64,000 nt of DNA. It comes from Paragordius varius (Eukaryota; Nematomorpha). Where the stretch lies: contig OZ176055.1 in NCBI GenBank assembly GCA_964247055.1, positions 2,790,001 through 2,854,000 on the forward strand. The letters run 5' to 3'. The notes under the pieces were generated by a model. The model had not been told where the DNA came from. It made no database searches and saw only the letters and a program-made list of their open reading frames with translations. Position numbers and translations under genes: made by a program. Below, in pieces: positions 1 to 10,451 of this stretch. Each line of letters opens with the position of its first letter. Within the stretch, counting starts at the first letter, position 1.

Positions 1-160
1 TGTAACTTTATATTACAAATTATTTAATGGTTTTTTTCAAAAATTAACCAGTTTCCGGGTATGTTACTTTTTTGACATAAAGGTATTTTAGTTTAAGATT
101 TGTAAATGTCATTTCAATCATTCAACATACTAGGGGTGTCTTTATTTAATTTATGTTTAG

Positions 161-816
161 GGTTGGAAGAAAGGATGTGTTTTTGTCAACAATTTTAATG
201 TTGGACGTTATTGGATTGGGATGGGTCCTCAACAAACGCTGTATGTTCCGGCACCACTCCTTAAGCCCGGTGTTAATGAAGTATTTTGTAAATTTATAAT
301 TGTCGCAATTTTTTGGTTAGTCTCTGGTTTCGGTTATATTTTTTATATTTTTGGAAAAAAGCCGTTTTGGACTAAAAAAGGATTTTTTATGCAGATATTT
401 TGGTTTTATTTCCATTATTTTTTACAAAATCTAACGATGGCTTTAATTTAGGTTTTTTTAGATTTATAGCCAAATTATTTACTACAATGTGTAAAATTAG
501 ATAAAAATTTTAAACATATTAAACAACAAAATTTTATGGTGCTATGTTTTTCTAAAAAAAGCATTATACAAACAAAAGAATATCATTATGTATAATCTAA
601 AAATAAAATCATATTTTTGGATACATTTACAAAAAATTAAGAAATAATCAAAGTAATTTGATTTAGAGCACCAAACATTTAACCATTTGTCGGAGTTAAT
701 AATTTTTTAATAATATTATTATATATTTTATTATTTAGATTATAGTGTGGGAAACTGAGCATGCTGGAAGTACGATACAATTTTCTAATGGACATATTTG
801 GACTGCTAAATCCTAA
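161..816 (+). CDS. GLB1: Beta-galactosidase (GH35), C-terminal two exons, 5' end outside window
   Basis: Two exons are visible, 161-280 and 739-816, with phase 0 at the junction. The first follows a good acceptor (ttatgtttag) and encodes a segment with [12 protein letters not shown] and [19 protein letters not shown], the conserved C-terminal beta-sandwich of GH35 beta-galactosidases. The second begins after ttatttag, continues [10 protein letters not shown] and ends at a TAA at 814-816. The family removes terminal galactose from glycolipids and glycoproteins, usually in the lysosome. The catalytic TIM barrel would lie upstream of the window, so activity cannot be judged. The intron (281-738) is AT-rich with nothing recognisable. 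The family call is firm from these motifs; orthology to the lysosomal enzyme rather than a GLB1-like paralogue is inferred. Confidence 0.88.
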
Positions 817-1474
817 TTTTTGATCTTATTCTATATGCTATGTTACACAAATTCGACATTCCGCATATTAATCGCTATAATTTCTAACTTACAAATCGAA
901 AATCTGTGCATTTATATTATTTATTTTCTGTGATAAACTTTTTAAGGTGCTTTTTTACATGCCAGTATTATATTTCAAATTTTCTATACAGTAACGAGCA
1001 CTTTTATAGGCCATTGTATTTTGAATGGCTTAAAGGGTATTTAATTTACTTGTCTGAGTAGCTATGTATAAGATTTTTGGGTTTTATAAGTTACATTTCG
1101 AAAATTGTGGAGAAAAACTTTAGTGCTTAATTATACAAATAACTAACAAAATGAAATATTTCATACATAGCAACAGACATTAAATTAATCTTTTTAGCCA
1201 TTCATTGATCGGCACTTTTTATTTTGGGGATTGATAATATATATACAATCATTATTGATCATATTTATTTAAACATTTATTTATATTTTGGCAATATAAT
1301 ATATTATATATTAAAGTTTTAGCTCACACATATTGGGATAAAATGCAATTTTGTAGCTAATAAATTTGGTCATCTAATATATTCGTATTAAAAATGGAAT
1401 TTTATCTTTCGGTTTTAGGGGTGTTTATTATCCATAAATTGTGTAGAATGATTAAAATAAATGGAACTATCATA
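817..1474. other. Intergenic stretch between beta-galactosidase and P450 genes
   Basis: AT-rich sequence downstream of two convergent genes. I see no open frame with coding character. It presumably holds the 3' untranslated region of the beta-galactosidase gene. Confidence 0.5.
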
Positions 1475-1750
1475 CAGTTAAAATTATTACAGACAGAACG
1501 TAAAAACATAAAGACACAAAAGTTATTTTCAAAAGACCATACTTCTTTAAATCCTAATTTTATGTACACAAATTATTTATTTACAATTATAACATCATAA
1601 TTGATTACAGTAACAATTTACATCTCTATTTATATTATTATAAAACAATGAGTTAGTTTTATTTTAAAAATCAAAAAGTACAACGGTCTTTAAGAAAAAA
1701 GTATTTGTCCTTATTTTTTCACGTTGTCTGTATAATTTTTATTTTTACTG
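1475..1750. mobile_element. Tc1/mariner-like MITE in the P450 3' flank
   Basis: Terminal inverted repeats start CAGTTAAAATTATTACAG on the left and end in ...TTTTTACTG on the right, flanked by TA on both sides. Internal blocks (ACGTAAAAACATAAAGACA and its complement) match copies at 15984-16266 and 16671-16930. About 276 bp with no coding capacity. The element starts 11 bp beyond the P450 stop codon, so it probably lies in that gene's 3' untranslated region. Confidence 0.75.
1738..1743 (-). terminator. Candidate polyadenylation signal AATAAA of the P450 gene
   Basis: Reading the minus strand, AATAAA occurs about 20 nt after the P450 stop codon, inside the terminal repeat of the adjacent MITE. 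Its position is closer to the stop than usual, and the other family copies I compared lack the hexamer here. Use as a poly(A) signal is inferred. Confidence 0.35.
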
Positions 1751-1761
1751 TAAATATCGGA

Positions 1762-4700
1762 TTAATCAATTATTTCACAGATAACTTGCAAGCCAGGCCT
1801 GGGATAATTACTAATATTTTTATTGAATCGTGTATTTTCAGGGGTTCTAGGGTAAAAATCACCATCGCATAACCGAAACCTTAAACCCGAACAAAGCATC
1901 AAAGCTAAAATCGTTTTGATTTCTAACATAGCGAAACGCATGCCCAAGCAGTTTCGTGGCCCCTGTCCGAATGGCATAAAATTGTATTGTGCATCTCGGT
2001 TCTTTCTAGCATTCAATGATTATATAAAGCCCCACAAGAAATGTTAGTAAAATTTAAATTACTAGATAAAAAATGAAAGGAAAAGCTAAACTGTATATTT
2101 TTAAAACAATAAGGCGCGCAAGTATATTTTATCATATCAAAAATCGGTAAATTAGGGTTGGGTCTAATTGGTTTTAATTTTGACGTATCACCTTTATAAA
2201 CGTAAAAAACTCTTTGAAATTAATCCAAAATATGGCATAAAAAATAGTTTTTTAAAATTTGATCATTTCTTATAAACTTATTGGGATTAATTTAATTTAC
2301 GTTACAACGATATAAACATGGATATATTATATGATCTTTTTAACGGTATATCACTCAATGTTTTCTGACCTACCTAAACCCCAACATTAGTCATATATTT
2401 GAAAACATTTACTCTGCGCTTTGGAATCGTTCAGGGATAAAATGGTCTGGGTTACTCCAAATTTCTGGATTCCTATGAACTTGGCAAATTGGAATTTGAA
2501 TAACTGTATCCTTTTTTATTTGGAGTACATTAGGGTAGTAATTATCATTTCGTTCAACAGTTAATTGACAATCTTCCGAAGCGATACGATCAACAAATAT
2601 GGCCGGTGGGTGTAACCTTAAAACTTCTTTTATTACGCATTCCATATAATTAAATTCCAATATTTGGGAATATTCAATGGTAATTTCCCTTCCAATGTTG
2701 TAATCCTTATCTGTAAAAAATAAAAAATTTATTATTACTAAACGTGGGTTAATTAGACAAAAACCAGTAAAACTGGAAATTAATTTTTATTTTATCATTT
2801 TATATTTATTGGAAATTTATGCTTAGGCTTATTTTTTCCTGCGAAATCATACTTTTCATAATATAATTCCGCTTGTTACTTGTTCCTAAAGTATTTCCCA
2901 ATTTTTAACCGCTAATTTCGATTTAGCATTAAAGGATATTTAATATAAGAATATGAACAAATATTTGGAGACCCATTTTTATAAACAACATACCCAAAAC
3001 TTTATATATTTCCTGCCTCATTCGCTCCTGTATTTCAGGGTGCCATGCCAGCGTGTGAATAATCCAACTCAAGGCTGTGGAAGTTGAATCATATCCTGCT
3101 ATGAAGAATAAAATGGAATTGGAAATTATTTCTTGTTTAGATAAGCCGATTAATCCATCACCGCTTTCCTTATTTTGTCCATATGATCCTTTTTTATGTG
3201 TTGTAATTCCATTGCTTTTAAAATCTTTCATTATCAAATCATCGTTCCCTACATAGCCTGCTTCCTTGATATTAGTCTGTTTTTGGGTGTTTTCAAACCT
3301 GGATTCTTCATACATTTCATGTGCATCCAAAAGTATTTGCAAATAATCTTTTCTATTATTTATAATAAAATTAATGTGTTCACATTTTAATTCACTCCTT
3401 AAACCTCTGAAAATTTCAAATTTTTTATTATGATTATATAGGTTAAATTGACTCGTAACTGTTTGTTTTTGGCATAATTCATCTTTCTTATGAATTAGAG
3501 GTGATTAATTAAAATGCTTTAATTATTAAAACTAGGCACCTAACAAAAATACTCGTTATTTAATTATTTATTGAAAAATCAACAAAATACTTCATAGGCT
3601 AAAGTGAAACTTAAAAAAACAACAAAAATTTCCAAGATGTTTAAACTTCATTATTTTATTTGAGTCATTATATATTGTTATTTTAGGGTAAATTAAATGT
3701 TTAAGGGGTCTATTTAGGGTGTCAATGGTGTAAAGCAGGGGTGTCCAACAAGGTACTCGCGAGCCACTAGTGGCTCATAGAAAATTTTGAGTGGCTCTTT
3801 GAAAATTTAGAAAAAATACATTTTTTAAAAAAAAAATAATTTCTATTTTTTTAAATTTTTTATATGTAAATTATGCATTTTCATTTTGACATTTAATTTT
3901 TAGAAACTTTCAATAAAATTCTTTATTAAAAATATCTATCATCGCATTCATTTAATCATTTAAACACATTTTTTCCGCATGTTATTTCCAACTTCAAAAT
4001 GAAAATTTTCATATTAAATTAAAACATTAAATTACTTGCAAAAAATAGGTATTTAAAATAATTTATTTAGCTTTTATACCAATACTGGGAACTATAATTA
4101 AGGTCCATTGAAAAATTAAATTACATGCAAAGAATAGGTATTTAAAATAATTTATTTAGTTTTCATACCAATACTGGGAATTATAATTTGGGTCCATTGA
4201 AAAATTAAATTACTTGCAAAAAAAATAGGTATAAATAATTTCTTTAGCTTTCAATATGCATAAATCTAAAAATGTAATTTGAAAATACAATCCCGACTGG
4301 GAATTTAAATAAGGGTTTATTCAAATTTTCAACAAAGCGGAGTGCCTTATTTGCAAATTTACGACAAACGGGTTTCGCGAAATATTAAAAAGACATGCCA
4401 ATACCATGCATTTGGATTTCCTAAATATAACTACAGAAATGAAAAGAATAAATTAAAATCTCTAAAAAATATTAATAATCTCTAACCAACAATTTCATTC
4501 ACGCAACCTTATCCAATAGTAAAGGAAAGTTACATTGTTGCCATTTTACTCGTCAAAAAAATGAAGCCTTATTCTGATGGTGAGTTTGTAAAGGAATGCG
4601 TTTGGAAATTATAAAATGTGTTTTGCCTAATAAAGTTGAATTAATCCAGTATAAGTCTTTCGCGCAATAATATGTGTCGTCGAATTACAGACATCGCAGA

Positions 4701-6986
4701 AGAAATTCAACTTTCCCTAAAAGAAAGAATTCAAATGTGGCGTTTTCCTTATCATTTGATGAAAGCACAGATATAACAATTGGTAGTCTTTATTCGAGGG
4801 ATAGATGAATTTTTTAATATAACAGAAGATATGTTAGGCTTACTTCCGATGAAAAATACAACTAAGGGAGATGATATATTTCATGCAATTTTAAAATGTA
4901 TTGAGGACAATAAATTAAATATGAGGGCGCTATCTTGTTTGACAACAGATGTGCCCCAGCTATGATGGGAAAAAACAAGGGAACCGTGAAATTATCGTTA
5001 AGTAAGATGGAATCCGATGGTATTAATATTGACCATATATATATATATATATATAATGCATGGCATGCACTGTGAAAATCTCTGCGCACATGCTCTGACA
5101 ATGGACAATGTAATGACCGTTGTTATGAAAGTATTTTTTCTAAAATGAAATACACAAAATCTCTTTCACGTTCTTTATTAACTGATGAAAACTTGGATAA
5201 TGTATTGAGATGTGCTGTTTCAAATATTGATATAGATCTGAATGAATTAAAGAAAAAAAAACAAATATCCCATAAAAAATTAATAATGCAATGAAAAATA
5301 TAGACATTTTCCTCGACAACAATCATGTGCAAGAGATTTTTACGGTGTCAATGCATTATATATATTTGATCATATTTATGGCATCGGTTTTCATCTTACC
5401 CTTGTTTTTTCCCATCGTGAATGGGCACCAATCGTTATCAAACAAGACAGGCTCATATTTAACTCAATATATTTTAAATTGCATGATTATCATCTCCCTT
5501 TAAGAAGGTAACATTTCTTTTGTAGAGACTATCAATTGAGGATGCTAATATATGTGCTTTTATGTACTTTCTTTTAAGTCAGGTCCATTGCATGATTCAT
5601 CGTGATCTTGTATCGCGCGATACTTAAAACTCATTTTATAATTTCATGTACGCACCTCATGATAAACTCGCTGTCTGAATAAATAAGGTTACATTTTGGC
5701 GATTAAATTCGCCACAGTCTACTCTAGTCAAACTATCAAATTGCAATAAGTTTACCTATCCATGTATTTTTATCTTTTTTTTACACATTGATATAATTTA
5801 ATTAGCAAAGCATTATTATATTCATACTGTTTTTTTATATGCAAAATGGCACATCTATATGTTAATATAATAAATTTATTTGGTACCAATGTCTTGATAT
5901 ATATAAATAAAAAGTGGCTCTTTGGAATTTTGAGGTCGAAAAGGTGGCTCTTCAAGCCATTTGTGTTGGACACCTCTGGTGTAAAGCCATATCTAATGCG
6001 TAGAATACTAGAAAATAGTAAAAAAGTAATACCTTTTTATTTTATTCTGGAGGCGTTGTTCAATACTTTTTTCCACAACATTCGCAAAATAATCAAAGGT
6101 AGATATATTAGTCATTGGCAAAGGAATGTATCGTAATAATAAAGCCACCAACGGAAAAAGCGTTGCTAGCATGTAAATGGGCGATGTTATTTCCAACTCA
6201 AATATTTTGTTCGCTTGTCTAATTCAAAAATAAATTTATAATCGATTTTTATTAAAAGATCTCTGGCTTAGCCAAAAATAGATTATAAAATTGCCGTTAC
6301 TTTATAAAATTTTCTGTCATATGTGAATCAATATCAATCCCAAATGCTACGGATGATATACTTCTCATACTGAATCTTCCCATGATTTTCTTTACATCGA
6401 TCGTGATACATTTCTTAACCTTATTTTCTTGGTTTATGGTATTGGAGTTATTTTCATAACCATCTATTTCATTTCTTAGTTCTTTCACTATTTTAGCGGC
6501 ACATGCCAACACGATTGGGTAAATGTTACTTTTTATCCGTGCAGAAGTAAAAGTTGGCATTATAGCTCTTCTGGCATGCATCCATTCATCATCCAAAGTT
6601 GTGAATACAGATTTCCCCAAAAATTGACGGCCTAACGGGAATCTCCGACGGTTAGGAAATGTTGAGAACCGACTAACTAATATTTGACGAAGTAGGCTTG
6701 GTTCAGATACTACTAGGGATAGGGATGACCCTTCCGCTATAACGTATATATGGCCAAGTTTTTTGCCCCATTTAGCAAAACACAATTGTGGTCCATATAA
6801 ATACACCCATAACTGAGTACCGAAATAAGGCAGAGTTATTGGGTGAGGTAACCTATACTTGCGTATACTGAGAACTGGAAGAAATCCATACGAAATGGTT
6901 ATACCAATCAATATGGTCCATAATAATATTAGAATTTGGGAGATATAGTTGTGATATCTAAAATAGTTAATTAAATAATCTAACAT
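1762..6986 (-). CDS. Cytochrome P450, CYP3-clan-like, complete, five exons
   Basis: Exons on the minus strand: 6301-6986, 6033-6218, 2994-3406, 2413-2710, 1762-2005. They sum to 1827 nt, an uninterrupted 608 codons. The N-terminus has a hydrophobic anchor at about residues 15-38 (ILILLWTILIGITISYGFL), as in ER-bound microsomal P450s. In order follow the I-helix oxygen-activation motif AGYDST, the ExxR motif in KEVLRLHPP, PERF as IPERF, and the haem loop FGQGPRNCLG with its cysteine ligand. All key residues are present, so the enzyme is probably a functional monooxygenase; substrate unknown. Exon 2 (FELEITSPIYML onward) resembles the CYP3A F-G region. It is about 100 residues longer than a typical P450, mostly from a polar insert between the G and I helices. 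Intron 2 contains a hAT transposon. Start: first ATG before the membrane anchor. Confidence 0.93.
3736..5978. mobile_element. hAT transposon, degenerate, inside P450 intron 2
   Basis: Ends are CAGGGGTGTCCAACA on the left and, inverted, CAGAGGTGTCCAACACA on the right. The flanks carry an exact 8-bp duplication GTGTAAAG (3728-3735 and 5979-5986), the hAT target-site size. Between about 4330 and 5500, plus strand, are scattered transposase pieces: SFDESTDIT, then FIRGIDEFFNITEDMLGLLPM in another frame, then TTD.APAM. These are typical of the hAT group related to ZBED and GTF2I-repeat host proteins. The reading frame is broken many times and interrupted by an AT run near 5037-5055, so the element is dead. 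The exact TSD with many internal lesions suggests an insertion of moderate age in an intron under little constraint. Confidence 0.88.
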
Positions 6987-7542
6987 GACATAAATATTTA
7001 ATATATAGAATCAATATATAAACACTCCAAAATTTATATTTATGCTTTTAGATTCTGATTTGTGATTTAATTTATGCATGATAACTTGTTATTGTTTATA
7101 TTTTAGGTATAATATATAATCAAGGTTAGATCTTTATTTTTTGAAAAATTTATGGTTTATATTGTTGTCATTATGAACAAATTATTATTAAATCATAATA
7201 TTCGCTCTAAAACAAAAATCGTTAGACGAAGTCATGTTTTGCACATTTTTTATAATAAGATTAATTATGTAAAATAAAATTTTTTGATTCTTTTGTAAAA
7301 AAATTCCAATATATTTTATGCATTATATGGCTCAATAAAAATGTAAAGTGGCAGAACATTAAGTATTGAATCATTATTATTTTATAGGTATTTAGAAAAA
7401 AATCTATAAACTATGATTTTAATAAATTTAAATCCAGCCCAAAAAATCAATTCGAACCAGTAATAGCGTGCGCAACGACATAACGATCGATATAATTATT
7501 TTTAAAGACTAAATTAAAACTGGATTGTTCAATACCTTAGGG
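6987..7542. other. P450 5' flank
   Basis: AT-rich region upstream of the P450 start codon, expected to contain its promoter. No recognisable gene or clear core-promoter motif. Confidence 0.4.
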
Positions 7543-8744
7543 CAGGGCACTATGGATCGCGACTCCATTAAGGGTCGCGTAGCAAAATTATGGGGAGTGA
7601 TAAAAATACAATCAAATGTTTTTTAACTAGTAAAGTTATTGTTATAAAGAAAAATAACAATCATTGTAGAACTATATCTAAAATCTTCTGGTTCGGAAAG
7701 ACTGTTTTTACCAGTATTTCTATTGTGATCATTATTATAATCTATATATTTATAAAAATGGAAAATGCTGGATGTGTGATTTCCCGGAAAACCGGTAGTA
7801 CCATTCAAATCCATATTTTTCACTTTTTTTGATTGCGATATCTAGTCGGTATTACTTTTAATTTAGGCTCTCTTTTTACCCGTTCCCCCCTTAAAGAACT
7901 ATTTTTTTGACGGTTAAAATTCACTGAGGATTCAAATTATTTTCTGTTAAAAGGCAAAAATCCTAGTCAGGCGTTTCTTTGATGATAGCTGCTGAGTAAG
8001 GAGCTACCCGCGAAAAACTGAATGGTATCAAAGGTGATTCCAAATATTTGCCGTATAAAGGCAAAGTATTTAACTCAGGGCTTTTTCCATATAGATCTAT
8101 GGGTAGGGGCCTACTGGTTTAAAACTGAGACGCCATACAAAATGGGCATAGTTTTGGAGCTAATTTCTAAAAACTTGAGAAGCCATACAAGTTCAGTTAA
8201 ACACATTTCTGGGAAATTTATATAATTACATTCTTTCCTTTAAAAGGAGACCACAAATGATTTACCTTTTATATCCCTTGATCCCAGCTGTATAACATTC
8301 AAATTAGAACTTTTACCATGATTTCGTATAACGAAAATTTTAAAATAAATCCAATGATAGTTAAAAACTTTAATAAGGGACAGATTAAATATGGTCATTG
8401 ATTACACAATATTTCAGCCTATGCAAAAACCCGTAAAAGAATAATTAAAGAGTTCTTTTAAATATGTTTATTTTGTAAATTATTAAGAATAATTATCGGT
8501 GAGACTACGCCACACCTAAGCGTGACGTGGCCAGCAAGTATCTTGAAATTCAATATAATGTTATAGAAATTTATGAAAAATGTAGATTTATCTTTGTCAA
8601 TCTCTCAAAACCGAAATATTATGATTAATATTATTATTCTAAGTGTTATTTCATAAAAACTCTTATTTTTTTATATGTGTTGAGGCATTAAGAAACTCCC
8701 AATCATAAATGGGGTCGGAAACTACAAAAATTTAAGAAGCCCTG
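7543..8744. mobile_element. Non-autonomous hAT element carrying a Helitron fragment
   Basis: Ends are CAGGGCACTATGG on the left and, inverted, CAGGGCTTCTTAAA on the right. The flanking 8-bp repeats are ccttaggg (7535-7542) and ccctaggg (8745-8752), seven of eight identical. Left end reads as a C-G-rich stem (ggatcgcgactcc, gggtcgcg). No transposase is evident. A 5' Helitron end begins within it at 7741, so the element served as a landing site later. Confidence 0.7.
7741..8225 (+). mobile_element. Helitron 5' end fragment nested in hAT element
   Basis: Begins TCTATATATTTATAAAAATG directly after an A, exactly like the Helitron copies at 37598, 38651 and 42846, and continues with the shared AAAACCGGTAG block. 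Downstream sequence around 8080-8200 matches, inverted, the 51.1-kb part of the reverse Helitron (blocks near ATGGGTAGGGGCC and ACTGAGACGCCAT). I do not find the CTAG-terminated 3' hairpin, so the right boundary is only where similarity fades. Confidence 0.6.
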
Positions 8745-10451
8745 CCCTAGGGCAACCTCTTTAGGATTTTCATTTGCCAATACGTTAGATATGCCGTCCT
8801 ATATATGATTATAGTGTGCATATTGACTCTAATTTTCTTTTGAAGCAATCCAACTACCACTGCTAAAAAAAAATTCTTAAACTCAGTTTTTTTTTAATTT
8901 TATTGCTAAAGCTGATTTTAAACTGTTAAATAATACAGTACACATAAAATATCTTAATAAAATATATATTTTTTAATAGAAAAATGCACAAAGATTCTCA
9001 TAGTGCTTGTTTTTGGTTTACGAGTGATGTGAGATTATTTGCACTTTTGTGGTAATTTCTCGATATAAAAAATCGAATTGGCGACATCATACTTCATAAT
9101 TAAAAGCGAAACAATTGTTTTATCAAATTATGATTTATAAATGTAGATTCCGAAAATTTATTTTTACCCCTTAAAAATAATATAGTCTTCAATAATGGCC
9201 AGATGCATGATAAGAATCTTTACATATGCTAGAATTAATAAAAAAAATGGTTTAAAAAATTGAATTTGTTTAAAAAATTATTTTTATGGAATTTAAACTA
9301 TCCATTCCAAATTCTTCCTATTTTTATATTTTCTTAAAAAATACTTTTTTAAAGCATCCAAAATCGGTGGTAATAAAAATATCATGATGAAATATATAAA
9401 GTGATCGATAAATGTATCACGGATCTCATGGTGATTTTGGTTTTGGAGGTCTACGAGGGATATAAAAAGTTATATCCGCTTTTGTGGTATTTGCTCGATA
9501 TCGTAAATTGCAAAATTATCGATTATGTTGATAAAATTTTTCTTGCCAAAAAATTCTAAATTCAAAAAAATTTTAAAATATGTGTTATACTTATACCATA
9601 TAAAGGCAAAACAAATTTTTATAAAATACTAATTTAGATGTGCGTCCCGAAAGTCTAAATTTTTTTGCATTTGAATTCAGCTCTTAACACTTATGGCCTA
9701 AATCCCACCGCCAGTTAAAAAAACTTTTTGGAATTGAACCAAATTCATAAATATGCCTTTTTCACGTTTAAGCCTCATAATACAAATTTTTTTCAAAAAA
9801 TATAAAATTGTAGAAAACCCCAATCTCACACTTTTACGCCGCCATGTTTTTATTTTATTTGTTCATGAATACAACACGGAAATAACTGCATATTATAAAT
9901 AATTAATTTAGAGAAGCTTTTACAATTCACCAGCAAATTTGTGATATTTAATGATATAGAGCACTTACCACAAATCGTTTAAATAATTTTCTTATATTAC
10001 TCGTAAAGGCGTGTAAGATGGGACACGAAAAAGGAGATATTATTGTATATTAAAGGTTGGAATTATATCAAAAATATGTATATCACAAAAGGTTTTGTGT
10101 TGGGATTTAAATGTATTCAAATCAAATTTAGAAAGGTTAAGTACCTGTAAACTATACAATTCATAATATAATCGTACTAAAACGTTTGTTACGAGGTTTT
10201 TCACTAATATATTAATACATAGCGTTCAAATGACCTATTAATCTCTTTCAAAACGATGAGAAGAGTTACAAACATAACAGGGCCAATACTAAAAGTACCA
10301 TAATAATCCTAAATTTATTTAAATATATATATATATATATATATAAATCATCAGTAATTTTATGCCCCCTTAAGTATTTATTTTCACCCAAATACAAATT
10401 TCTTTTATTTTTAAAATTATTTTTTTATTTGTAACATACAGTTGTTTCTTT
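8745..10451. other. Intergenic, with a diverged direct repeat and AT microsatellite
   Basis: No gene seen. Two related blocks lie in direct orientation at about 9020-9170 and 9450-9660, sharing CTTTTGTGGTA and TTCTCGATAT or GCTCGATAT, then AAAGCGAAACAA or AAAGGCAAAACAA and a CCGAAA segment. A TA dinucleotide run lies at about 10324-10345, shortly before the GPN1 start. Confidence 0.5.

Noticed and set aside
221-451. 76-codon frame starting at the internal Met of the beta-galactosidase exon
   Set aside because: Only its first part is coding; the hydrophobic tail is intron read-through after the donor at 281.
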